Source of the DNA: CAVTWJ01 sp963849485
Lineage (GTDB): Bacteria; Oederibacteriota; Muellerivitia; Muellerivitales; Muellerivitaceae
DNA length: 64,000 bases
Direction of reading: 5' to 3'
Assembly: GCA_963849485.1 (NCBI GenBank)
Contig: CAWKIF010000133.1
Coordinates: 1 to 64,000 of the forward strand
Part shown: positions 47,221 to 56,272 of the stretch, piece by piece
Layout: each line of letters starts with the position of its first letter
Position numbering within the stretch: position 1 is the stretch's first letter
Notes under the pieces: model-generated
Database searches by the model: none
What the model was told of the DNA's origin: nothing
What the model saw: only the letters and a program-made list of their open reading frames with translations
Translations under genes and position numbers: made by a program

Positions 47221-50034
47221 CACGGAATTCAAGCAACAGATCGGGGTCAGCAATGGAACAAAAAACATCTGGGAAGAGGCGGTTCCTACCCTGGGCTTGG
47301 GTTGGGAATCCTTTTAGGTGGGGGACCAAAGCCCTTTTCTTAGCCGGTTTGTTCCTCTTATCGCTGATGGGTTTTACTTCGGCACCTCAGGTGAAGACGG
47401 ATGGAAATGGCCTTAAGAACACCAGCCCCCAAGCGCAAAAGGCCGGTCTGCCAGCGGCCGCGCGCGTGAAATTGAAAGAAGCTTACGGGAGAATCCCGCT
47501 TTATTTCGAGCCCAACGAGGGCCAAACGGACCCCCAGGTCAGGTTCTTGGCGCGTGGGGGAGGTTACACCCTTTACCTGACTCCCGCCGAGGCGGTGTTT
47601 GTCCTGAAGCGTGGGGAAGCTGGAAAAACAGACCCCAAAAAACGCTCAACTCACCTACCCATTAAAGTATCAATTCAACAGGAAGTTTTGCGTTTGAGAC
47701 TTGCCGACGGCAACCGCCAGGTGGCTTTTGAGGGGTTGGAAAGCGCTGAAGGGAAAAGCAATTATTACATCGGACGGGATCCCGACAAGTGGCGTACCGG
47801 GGTGAACCGGTACTCGAAGGTCAGGGCCAAGGACATTTACCCGGGTATTGATATGGTGTACTACGGCAACCAAGGCAAATTGGAATACGATTTCGTGGTC
47901 GCACCGGGGGCGGACCCGGGATTGATCGGATTCAACACCCAGGGCAGCCAAGAATCGAAAATCGATCCCCAAGGCAACCTTGTGTTTCGCCTGGCCCAGG
48001 GGGACGTGAACTTCAAGGAGCCGACGGCTTACCAAGTGGTGGAGGGGGAGAGGAAAATTATCGGGAGCCAGTATGGAATGGGTCCGGACGGTCGCATCGG
48101 TTTCATCATTGGAAATTACGATAAGACCCTGCCCCTAGTCATCGACCCGGCGCTGGACTATTCCAACCTATTTGGGAGGAAGTGGCATTGATGAAGGCTT
48201 TGGGATCGCGGTGGACGGATCCGGAAATGCTTATGTGACGGGAGCTACTGAATCCAGTAATTTTCCCACAACCAGCGGGGCCTATCAAACAACCTATAAT
48301 GCCTCTGTCGGAAGTGGGGACGCTTTTGTGACAAAACTGAATCCCACGGGAACCGGTATGCTCTACTCCACCTACCTGGGCGGGGATGAGGGGGACGGAG
48401 CCTATGGCATCGCGTTGGACGGATCCGGAAATGCCTATGTGACGGGTATGACGAGAGGCGATTTCCCCACGACCAGCGGGGCCTATCAAACGACTTTCAT
48501 TACCAATAACCTGGGTTTCGCGGCAAAACTAAACGCGGCTGGTGGCTTGGCTTATTCCACTTACTTAGCGGGACTCGGTTGGGCCCAAGCCATTGCCGTG
48601 GACACTTCGGGGAATGCCTATATTACGGGTTTTACGAGCGGGGGTTTAGCCGTGACCGGCGGGGCCTATCAGTCTGTCTACAAAGGTGGCAGTGGAAATA
48701 ACGCGTTCGTGACGAAATTAAACAGCGCGGGAAGCGCTTTGGTTTATTCGACCTATCTCGGCGGGAGCGTACAAGATTCTGCATACTGCATTGCAGTGGA
48801 TGGTTCGGGAAATGCCTACCTAGGGGGATACACCGAATCACCTGATTTCCCAACGACCAGCGGAGCCATCCAAACGGTTTTTGGGACTGGGACGGCCGAC
48901 GCGTTCGTGGCGAAATTGAATTCGGCCGGAAGCGCGCTCCAGTATTCGACTTTTTTGGGCAGCGGGAATGATGGCGCGAATGGGATCGCATTGGACTTGT
49001 CGGGGAACATCTATGTGGTAGGGTCCGCCAATGCGAATTTTCCATTAACCAGCGGGGCTTATCAAACAACTTTTTATGGAACGATAGACGCTTTTATCTC
49101 GAAAATTAATCCGGCGGGCGGGGGAACCAGTGATTTGGTTTATTCGACCTACTTGGGGGGATCCGGAAACGTTTCGGGCAAGGGGATCGCGGTGGATTCC
49201 TCGGGTAACGCCTATGTGGTTGGTTCAACGCCAGGCTATAATTTTCCAACGACGAGCGACGCGTATCAACCGGCTTATGGCGGCGCGAGTTCGGACGGAG
49301 ATAACGCTTTTATGTCCGAAATCAACCCGGCGGGCGGCGGGTCAAGCGATTTGGTTTATTCCACTTACTTAGGCGGCAGTGTGGGTGGAACCAATGGTGA
49401 TAGCGACGGATTCGCGATCGCCCTGGATCCATCGGGAAATGTCTATGTGGCCGGGTTAGCCGATGACGCGGGCTTTCCGACGACGAGCGGGGCCGCCCAG
49501 ACGGTTTTCGGGGGTAATATAGACGCTTTCATCGCGAAATTTTCCATTTCGAGTACAGCGTTAACCCCAACATCTACCGCCACTTTTTCCGCAACCCCGA
49601 CCCCTACCGTGACTTTGACGCCGACCACCACGCCCACCTCAACCTCAACGGCGACCATCACTTTGACTCCCGTAATCTCCTTCACTACCACCCCAACGCC
49701 TACCCCGACCATCACCTTGACCCCCACTCCCGTTCCCTTGGCCACCAACCAGGCCCAACCCGGGGAAACCTTTATTTATCCTTCCCCGGTCCACGGGCAA
49801 ACCGCCACCGTGGCCTATTACATGAAAGAATCGGGTACGGTGAATATCCGGGTCTGGAACATAGCGGCGGAATTCGTGGCACAACTTACGGATAACAAAG
49901 GTCCCGGCCCCCAAACCAGCCCCTTGAGTATGGGCCATTACGCGGCGGGGGTTTACCTTTATAAGATTCAAATGCAATACGCAGATGGAACATCGGAAGA
50001 TTACCCCCTCAAACAGTTTGTGGTGATCCGATAG
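47217..50034 (+). CDS. Secreted DUF7948/SBBP-repeat protein with sorting-type C-terminal domain, one frameshift
   Basis: ATG 47217 overlaps the upstream stop; ATG 47253 is an alternative. Signal peptide, then the DUF7948 opening FEPNEGQTDPQVRFLARGG. The frame breaks at 48165-48171 (7 instead of 6 bases before TTGGGAGGA). About eight SBBP repeats follow (GIALDGSGNAYVTG...LVYSTYLGGS). A TP linker (TPTPTVTLTPTT) leads to a final FlgD-like domain, SGTVNIRVWNIAAEFVAQL to the end KQFVVIR, like T9SS type A sorting ends. About 938 residues when repaired. Probably a large surface adhesin or binding protein exported with the help of its neighbours. Confidence 0.75.
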
Positions 50035-50130
50035 AAGTGCAATCGGGAAGGATGCCGGGGGTGGGTCTTAAAATTCTCGATAACCCTTTAAATCGTGGGT
50101 TTTTAGCCCTTCGCTTTCTTGGATTTATTT

Positions 50131-50161
50131 GGAATACTTTAACCTTCCCTTGGCACTCTTA
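50131..50161 (+). promoter_or_regulatory. ECF-type promoter motif before the 50194 lipoprotein gene
   Basis: GGAATA (50131-50136), 17 bp, CACTCTTA (50154-50161), 33 bp before the start codon. Same boxes, spacing and start distance as at 44479-44509. Confidence 0.6.
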
Positions 50162-50193
50162 TGTAGGGCGTTCATTTTCGTGGAGGTGTCTTT

Positions 50194-51318
50194 ATGAGAG
50201 GCTTTAAAGATCAAATCTTGGCGGTTACGTTGTTGAGTTGGGCGCTGGTATTACCGGCTTGCGTGAGAACCTATACGACCCCCACCCAACCCGCACCCAC
50301 CGTCACCCCCGCTGTGCCTACCGCCAGCCCCACGGCCACGAATACGGCTTGTGGTACCTGTATCGCCACCTCCACCCCCACCTTGACCCCCACCCTGACG
50401 GCGACCAACAGCCCCACTGGCACACCCGTGAACAGCTCGACCCCGACTTTTACGAATAGCCCGATGCCAACTTCAACCCTCACCGCCACCACAACATCCA
50501 CCAACAGTCCCTGTTCCGCCTGCGCCACCTCCACCTCTACCGCCACCCCAAGCATCACCCCCACCCAAACGGCGACCCCTAGCCCGACCTTGACGGGGAG
50601 CGTCACTCCGACCCAGACCCTAACCGCTTCGGCTACCTCCACCGGCACGCTCCTCCAGACATCCACCATGACCCCCACCATCGTTGCAGCGGCCCCTCCC
50701 ATGGGGCTTTATGTCGCGGCGGCCTTTGACGGAAGTGTCATTAACATGATCGTCAGCGGGTTTAGTTATTCCGTCACCCTGACGGGCGACGAGGTGGTGA
50801 TCTGCTACAACGACAGCGCGGTGGACAACGCCACGGTCACCCTGAATACCCCGGTGGAGGGCGCGATCCCCATCACTTGGGTTCAAGATATGAACATGGG
50901 AACCTATACCCTTTCCCAATATTCCAGTACGGCCCCCTTCACCTACGTGCCCAACGCCGTTTACTCGGTTGCCGTCGGCACCCCCTATGGAACCGCCGAC
51001 GCCTCGCTGACCTCCCCCGGGGTGATTAATTTCGCCGCCGATGGAAGTTCCGTAACCGCCACTTATCCGGGGAATTATGACCAGGCCCAGGTCATGCGAT
51101 CCTATCCCTCACCGGTCACCACCTTTGTTTCGACCACGGGCGTGAATGTGGGCTCGCCCTATACCTATCCCTCCTCCGCTTATGACGCCCCTTCATTCCC
51201 GGCCACCTTCAACACCACCTATGACGCGGGAATGACGGTCACGACCTTTACGGGGACGGGAGGCGCGTCAGGGGGATTTGTCGGAACCCAGTCCTTGACG
51301 GATACTTTCACGCGATAG
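50194..51318 (+). CDS. Lipoprotein with TP linker and unknown C-terminal domain
   Basis: 374 residues. ATG preceded by GGAGGTG. Lipobox LVLPAC. Residues about 28-165 are Thr/Pro/Ser/Ala-rich with two Cys clusters (CGTC, CSAC). The C-terminal 200 residues are a beta-rich domain beginning MGLYVAAAFDGSVINM. No family recognised. Shares the ECF-type promoter motif with the sigma gene, so it is probably part of that regulon. Confidence 0.7.
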   Translation: MRGFKDQILAVTLLSWALVLPACVRTYTTPTQPAPTVTPAVPTASPTATNTACGTCIATSTPTLTPTLTATNSPTGTPVNSSTPTFTNSPMPTSTLTATTTSTNSPCSACATSTSTATPSITPTQTATPSPTLTGSVTPTQTLTASATSTGTLLQTSTMTPTIVAAAPPMGLYVAAAFDGSVINMIVSGFSYSVTLTGDEVVICYNDSAVDNATVTLNTPVEGAIPITWVQDMNMGTYTLSQYSSTAPFTYVPNAVYSVAVGTPYGTADASLTSPGVINFAADGSSVTATYPGNYDQAQVMRSYPSPVTTFVSTTGVNVGSPYTYPSSAYDAPSFPATFNTTYDAGMTVTTFTGTGGASGGFVGTQSLTDTFTR

Positions 51319-51385
51319 GTCATGACGCGTTTTCGGACTTTGTCCCAATGAACATCTAAGGTTCTTCAAGCTGTTTTGAGGCATA

Positions 51386-51424
51386 AAAAAAGGCCGCCGC
51401 TTTGAAAGCGGTGGCCTTTTTGTT
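51386..51424. terminator. Bidirectional intrinsic terminator
   Basis: AAAAGGCCGCCGC pairs with GCGGTGGCCTTTTT around TTTGAAA, with A and T runs on either side. Serves the 50194 gene (plus) and the duplicate gene (minus). Confidence 0.8.
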
Positions 51425-51440
51425 TTTCAGGCGCGGTTGG

Positions 51441-51856
51441 TTAGGGTAGGGTCTGCGCGAGGGTTAGCAATTGGTGGTTGAGTTGGTCGAATTGTTCCTG
51501 GGTCAATTCGCGCCGGCCGTTGGCCTTGATAAAGGCCATTTTTGAAGATGAATTTCTTTCATCTTATCCATGAATGCCTTGTGCTGGTCCTCGGTCAATT
51601 TTCCGCTTTTTTTCGCGTCATTCATTCTGTGGAACTGGTCCCCCATATTGAGATCGAACTGGTGCAGGATGGGCCCGGATTTCGACGGCGTTTGGGAGGT
51701 AGGGGCCGGGGCGGGTTGGCTGGCGGGGATCACCACGGCCGCTTTAGGCCTTTGAACCTGTTGGGGAACGGGCGTGGGTGGGATGGCGACCCCGGCCCCG
51801 GAAAAAGAGAAAAGGATCACTGCCTCAAGAACTGAACCGAATAGATATTTCATCAT
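51441..51856 (-). pseudogene. Frameshifted duplicate of the 39152-39568 gene
   Basis: Nearly identical to the intact copy up to MKEIHLQK. At about 51540 one base is missing (CCATTTTTG here, CCATTTTCTG in copy 1), so the frame ends early at 51503. The old 3' end with its stop (51441-51443) is still present. Recent duplication with a single lesion, or a sequencing error. Confidence 0.8.
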
Positions 51857-51983
51857 TGCCTCCTTAAAAATGACATCAAGATACTACAGTCAATTGGGCA
51901 AGGCGGACGAAAAGGGGGAGATCTTCACAAAGGTTAGAAGGAAACGGCCGGGGAAAAAGCGGGAAAGTCTGGTTCCTCGAAAC

Positions 51984-52181
51984 CTATTTCGAATTCAGGG
52001 CAACACTTTCGTCCACTACTTTCCTGAGAAGGGCCTCGTAGTGGTCGGCTTTAGCCGTTTCGTTTTTTAAGGAATAGTGATAAATCAACTCGTTGAGAAT
52101 AAAAGGGTCTTTGGGGTCGACTCGGTGGACTTGGAGAAGCATGCGTTCGAATTCATCCGGGTTGATTTCTAACGAGGCCAT
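51984..52181 (-). CDS. Small TPR-like hypothetical protein
   Basis: 65 residues from ATG 52181 (GGGAGG 5 bp upstream). Helical, with the TPR-like FILNELIYHYSLKNETAKAD. Cytoplasmic. No family recognised. Confidence 0.55.
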   Translation of the reverse strand: MASLEINPDEFERMLLQVHRVDPKDPFILNELIYHYSLKNETAKADHYEALLRKVVDESVALNSK

Positions 52182-52400
52182 GGTCACCTCCCAAAGTAAA
52201 TAAAACGGGCTCCCCTTACCCGCTGAATATCGTACCAAACCCCCGATTATGGCTTTGTAAAAAAAGCATAAAATATACAACAGCTGTAATAAATTGTGCA
52301 CTTTTGACCCGGCCGCCTAAATAACTCGCATTTCACAATGGGCGAATATTCCCGACAGAAATTACTCAATAACTATAATTAGTTCAGTGGAGGTGTTCCC

Positions 52401-52622
52401 ATGGATTGCCCCTATCTTTTGCGCTGCCCCTTCTACCTCAGCGATATCGCCGACAAACCCGAGTTTGTGACCTCCGGCAAAGCCTACTATTGCGTGGACC
52501 ATTTCACGGAATGCGCGAGGTACCGGGTATGGAAATCGTTGGGCATGGGTAACGTCCCGGAGGACCTGCAACCCTATGAACTCCGTCGGGCCGATGAAAT
52601 CATCAATAAGAAATTGTCATAG
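52401..52622 (+). CDS. Small Cys-rich protein
   Basis: 73 residues, GGAGGTG 8 bp before the ATG. Four Cys in CPYLLRCPFY and CVDHFTECARYRV, plus VPEDLQPYE. Such Cys patterns suggest a metal or iron-sulfur site. Function unknown. Confidence 0.7.
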   Translation: MDCPYLLRCPFYLSDIADKPEFVTSGKAYYCVDHFTECARYRVWKSLGMGNVPEDLQPYELRRADEIINKKLS

Positions 52623-52711
52623 AAGATTATTGCTTCTATAACAAACAATGACTTTTCATAATATCGGCGGTTTGAGTCAAGGCAGGAACGGATCGTTTGA
52701 GAAGGATGATT

Positions 52712-52867
52712 ATGAATGAACATAAACGTTCTTACGGTACCGCTCTCGTCATAACCATAACCGTGACGGGAATTTATCTGGGGCTCCACTATGTCCCCAT
52801 GCCTTTCACTTGGGAAATGATCAAACTGACTAGAACAAAGGGGCCAGGCCTACATATTACACTTTAA
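52712..52867 (+). CDS. Small membrane protein, 3' end replaced by a mobile element
   Basis: 51 residues, ATG 52712 with AAGGA upstream. One transmembrane helix (ALVITITVTGIYLGLHYV). The last nine residues (KGPGLHITL) are encoded by the terminal repeat of the RAYT remnant, so the original C-terminus was probably different. Too short to be called routinely. Confidence 0.45.
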   Translation: MNEHKRSYGTALVITITVTGIYLGLHYVPMPFTWEMIKLTRTKGPGLHITL

Positions 52868-53185
52868 AATGAATAAAGGGCTGGTAACATAGGTTTATAC
52901 CAAGGCCAAAACGCATTTATTATGAAGTAAGAAGGTTGTGTCGGTTTATGGGGAAAAAACCGGAAGAAATATTGAAATCGGGCCGACGAAAAGCAGAGGC
53001 GAGAGAGGTGGCCATCTATTTACTGAAGCGGGAGTCGGGACTAAGCTTAAAAGAGATCGAAAAAGGATGGGGGTTGGGTTTTCGGCGGTGGGAAACCAAT
53101 GGGTGAGGATCAAGGTGAAGGTGGCAAAAGACCGCGCCTTCGCGAAACGGCTTTTAAAGTGTAAAGTGTAGGCCTGGCCCCTTTG
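52836..53185 (+). mobile_element. Decayed REP-associated (RAYT) transposase element with 33-bp inverted ends
   Basis: 52836-52868 and 53153-53185 are inverted repeats matching at 31 of 33 bases (core AAAGGGGCCAGGCCTACA). Between them is only the C-terminal part of a RAYT-type transposase. It reads PEEILKSGRRKAEAREVAIY and SLKEIEKGWGLGF, then after a missing base at 53079-53082 SAVGNQWVRIKVKVAKDRAF. The catalytic Tyr domain is gone, so it cannot move by itself. Confidence 0.75.
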
Positions 53186-53238
53186 CTTCCCCGGGGTCAG
53201 CAATACGGGGAAAAGTTCAGGTTAATAGAAATTTAAAA

Positions 53239-53263
53239 GGAATTTAATGATTCGCAAATCGTT
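53239..53263 (+). repeat. Short dispersed repeat, divergent copy
   Basis: GGAATTTAATGATTCGCAAATCGTT; related to the better-conserved copies at 53651 and 56279. Each copy lies just before or at the start of a small gene. Confidence 0.55.
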
Positions 53264-53281
53264 CGGAATGGGAAGTTAAAA

Positions 53282-53590
53282 GTGAGTTTTCGAATTCGAA
53301 TTGGTCCATTCACATTAGGTCGCACAGGTATTCGTTTGAGTTTATGGGGCCGCAATGGCGGAATTTCCGTCCCATTGACTGGTAAAGGCCAATCTTACGG
53401 CAAGCTAAAGGTTGGCCCAATTAGTAAATATTTCAACGAAAAGCGGACTTCTGACGCGTGGCGGACCGATCTTGCCACTGAACGACAAAAAAGTTTCGCA
53501 AACAGTTTGGGTATCAAATATCCGAAAAGCATAACCAAGGGCGAACTATCCGATTTGATTTCAAAGGCAAAGGACAGAAAACCTAAGTAA
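53282..53590 (+). CDS. Hypothetical protein with DUF4236-like start and LGI(KY)P motif end
   Basis: 102 residues, GTG start. Begins SFRIRIGPFTLGRTGIRLSL, recalling DUF4236-type openings. Ends with TERQKSFANSLGIKYPKSI and GELSDLISKAKD, a motif seen in many phage and accessory proteins. Function unknown. Preceded by a short dispersed repeat, suggesting transfer. Confidence 0.55.
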   Translation: MSFRIRIGPFTLGRTGIRLSLWGRNGGISVPLTGKGQSYGKLKVGPISKYFNEKRTSDAWRTDLATERQKSFANSLGIKYPKSITKGELSDLISKAKDRKPK

Positions 53591-53650
53591 TTTGAAATAA
53601 ACGCTATTATTTCGGGTGTCCACGATTGGGGGAAACTCATCGTTTTATTA

Positions 53651-53684
53651 AGAATTTGATGGTTCGCAAATCGTTTAATCCGGG
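53651..53684 (+). repeat. Short dispersed repeat, copy 2
   Basis: Core GGTTCGCAAATCGTTTAATC plus CGGG; matches the 56279 copy at 23 of 24 core bases, same orientation, at the start of the 53659 gene. Confidence 0.75.
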
Positions 53685-54195
53685 TAGTCGGAAAATTGAA
53701 CAAACAGTGACTTTCGTGTCCGGCTATTATCCAGAAACAAACGACGCCCACGAGGCCGTGAGGCAATTCCTTGCGCTCTCTGAAAAAGGCGCTTACAACT
53801 CGGATTCAACTTGTGATTTACATCCTTCGGCGCCGGGCCAACTTGGCATTGGGACCAATGTGGTGGCTTTTCCCGGGGTAAAGCCACCCATGTTGAATGC
53901 AGAGAAAAGCCTCGAAATAATTCGGTCACTTGCCGGCGATCCGGGGGTGGATTTTTCGAAATTTTGCCTCATAACTACTTTTCAAAAATTCAGGTGGCTT
54001 GGCTCCGATGACCGCGCGGAGGCTGGAATGATATTCATGGACCTCCTCATATATAAAAAGAAACCAAGGTTTTTCATTGAGTCCCGAGTCACGTTGAGGT
54101 GGTTGGAAGACCCCCGAAGCCCTGAAGCACTTGTCGAGTTGGGGAAAATCGAAAAAGCGTGCGGGTTAAAATTTGACCCTAAAAAATTAAGGTAA
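53659..54195 (+). CDS. Hypothetical accessory protein
   Basis: 178 residues if ATG 53659 is used, but that ATG lies inside the dispersed repeat and has no ribosome site. GTG codons about 50 bp downstream (VTFVSGYYPETND) may be the real start. Alpha/beta, no signal peptide, with DRAEAGMIFMDLLIYKKKPRF. No family recognised. Confidence 0.5.
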   Translation: MVRKSFNPGSRKIEQTVTFVSGYYPETNDAHEAVRQFLALSEKGAYNSDSTCDLHPSAPGQLGIGTNVVAFPGVKPPMLNAEKSLEIIRSLAGDPGVDFSKFCLITTFQKFRWLGSDDRAEAGMIFMDLLIYKKKPRFFIESRVTLRWLEDPRSPEALVELGKIEKACGLKFDPKKLR

Positions 54196-54390
54196 ACTGC
54201 CACGACGAATATGGGTTGAGCTCAAAATCCCGACTCGACACTTTGCCGGTGAAAATAATTCCTGCCAAACATGAAAGCCCTTTCAGCTGGATTATCAATA
54301 GCTCCGCTTTATCCCCCTCATGTCACGGTAATAAAGTAAATTAGTCCTGCCAGGTTATGGGTGAACCCATCAACAGGAGAAAGCCCTCGT

Positions 54391-55680
54391 ATGACGACTA
54401 TCGCGTATGGCCTGATGGCCCTTCTCTTATTAATAGGCGTGGGAATCGTTCTTTGGATGGTCTTGCGGGAGCAAAAATCCAAACTTCTAATTACCTCCTG
54501 GGGAGACCTTCAGGAGAACCATGTCCTCATCAGCCTGATTGACGACTTCCAAAAAGCCAACCCGCGTTGTGAGGTTCAAGTGGAACGCCTCCCCTTTCCC
54601 GACTACGTCCCCACGCTCACGAAGCAGATCGCCGAAGGCTCGGGCCCCGACGTGATCTTCGTGGAAGCCAATAATTTCATGGATTTCTACGCCCAAAAGT
54701 CCATCGAACCCCTGAATGATTTCATCCAGCGGGATCACCTGGATATGAATTCCTTCTACCCCCAGATCGTGAACCGATTCAGCATGAATCAACAGGTCTA
54801 CGCCCTGCCCCGGGATACGGCCCCCATCTGCCTGGTTTACTACAACAAAAAGGCGTTCGAGGAAGCGGGCCTCCCCTTTCCCACCGGCCAGTGGGACTGG
54901 AAGGCCTTCGCCGAAACCGCCCAAAAGCTGGTGAAGCGGGACGAGAATGGAAAAATTCTCCGGTGGGGAATAGTGGAAAACTGGGCTATGACCGACGGCT
55001 GGGTCTATAGCGGCGGGGGGTCCTATGTGGACAACCCGAAGGACCCGAGAAGATGGACCTTTGGAACCGACCCCCTGACCCGCATGGCCATCCAGTTTCG
55101 GGCCGATCTGATCCACAAATACAAGGTCATGGCTTCGCCCGCGAGCGATGAGACCATCGGGGGGGAAAACACCTCCGTCCTTTTCGCCGGAGGCAAGGCG
55201 GCCATGTACATTTCGGGGGTCTGGAAAACACCCTATTTCCGGGAAGCCATCAAGGATTTCCAATGGGATGTGGCCTTGATGCCCCGGTCGCCCCAGGGGA
55301 TTCGCGGCTGTTCGGCCGGGGGCTCGGGATACGCCATCACCCGGTCGTCACGATACAAAGATCAGGCCTGGAAATTCATCCAATTCATCACGGGGGAAAC
55401 CGGCGCGCGAAGGCTGGCCGGGACGGGGTTGGCCCAGCCCGCCTTGATCCCGGTCGCCGGGTCCTCGGCCTTTCTGGACGGGAAGGACCCCGCCAACAAG
55501 AAACTGCTCTTGGAGGCCGTTCAATACGGGAAATATTCCCCCCTCTGCTCGAACTGGTGGGAGGCCTTTTATTTCATCGCCACCGAGCTCAACCCCATCT
55601 GGGCCGAGAACCAAAAGGTCGAGGATGTTTTGCAAAAGATCCAAAAACACCTGGATACCATCCTGCCCAAGCCGCTGTAA
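54391..55680 (+). CDS. Extracellular sugar-binding protein of an ABC transporter (family 1)
   Basis: 429 residues from ATG 54391 (AGGAGA upstream). An N-terminal membrane anchor (LMALLLLIGVGIVLWMVL) replaces a lipobox. The SBP_bac_1 fold is shown by GSGPDVIFVEANNFMDFY, YALPRDTAPICLVYYNK and GKAAMYISGVW. It should bind a sugar or oligosaccharide in the periplasm, but no permease or ATPase genes are adjacent. They must be elsewhere, or the protein is a stand-alone sensor. Confidence 0.85.
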   Translation: MTTIAYGLMALLLLIGVGIVLWMVLREQKSKLLITSWGDLQENHVLISLIDDFQKANPRCEVQVERLPFPDYVPTLTKQIAEGSGPDVIFVEANNFMDFYAQKSIEPLNDFIQRDHLDMNSFYPQIVNRFSMNQQVYALPRDTAPICLVYYNKKAFEEAGLPFPTGQWDWKAFAETAQKLVKRDENGKILRWGIVENWAMTDGWVYSGGGSYVDNPKDPRRWTFGTDPLTRMAIQFRADLIHKYKVMASPASDETIGGENTSVLFAGGKAAMYISGVWKTPYFREAIKDFQWDVALMPRSPQGIRGCSAGGSGYAITRSSRYKDQAWKFIQFITGETGARRLAGTGLAQPALIPVAGSSAFLDGKDPANKKLLLEAVQYGKYSPLCSNWWEAFYFIATELNPIWAENQKVEDVLQKIQKHLDTILPKPL

Positions 55681-55786
55681 GAAAACCCCTCTTCAGCTTA
55701 TTTCTAAGCCTCGCAGGGGACTGGTTTATTTCGCGGCCCTTTCTGGCGAAAATACCCCAATCAATCCATCGGCCCGGGGGTCCGCC

Positions 55787-56266
55787 ATGCTCGAACAACT
55801 CAGAAAAAACTTTGAATACGACTATTGGGCGAATGACCTGTTTTTGAAGTCCCTCTCTGAAATGGCTCAGCCCCCCGAAAAAGCGGTTCAATTGTTGTCT
55901 CATATCCTTTGGGCCTGGGATGTTTGGCTGGCGCGGCTGATGAAGGAAGATTTGTCGAGCTACACCAACCCCAATCCCGAATATTCCCTGTCTAAATGCC
56001 GGGCGAAACTGGATGAACTGCATTTGAAGTGGAAAAATTATCTCGCCGGTCTGAAGCCGGAGGATTTGCAGGGAAAAATAATCATCACCAATACCAAAGG
56101 CAAGACGTTCGAGCATGTGGTTCAAAACATCATGGTGCACGTGGTGAACCATTCGCATTACCACCGGGGGCAAATGGCCGTCCTCAGCCATCAAAACGGC
56201 GGAAACCGGCCCTTTACCGACTATATTGGTTTTGCCTTTGCCTTGGGAGAATCCAAAGAGGTTTAA
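55787..56266 (+). CDS. DinB family protein
   Basis: 159 residues. Four-helix DinB fold with the usual opening FEYDYWANDLFLKSL. Metal-ligand His positions are the His of LLSHILWAWD and the pair in NHSHYHRGQM. DinB-like proteins include thiol S-transferases and metal-dependent hydrolases; the reaction here is unknown. Cytoplasmic. Confidence 0.8.
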   Translation: MLEQLRKNFEYDYWANDLFLKSLSEMAQPPEKAVQLLSHILWAWDVWLARLMKEDLSSYTNPNPEYSLSKCRAKLDELHLKWKNYLAGLKPEDLQGKIIITNTKGKTFEHVVQNIMVHVVNHSHYHRGQMAVLSHQNGGNRPFTDYIGFAFALGESKEV

Positions 56267-56272
56267 TATCGA

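Larger units (their letters stand above)
51361..51957. repeat. Segmental duplication, copy 2 (about 595 bp)
   Basis: Same order as 39074-39669: terminator hairpin, minus-strand gene and 37232-tail remnant (51897-51955). The gene copy is frameshifted. Confidence 0.85.
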
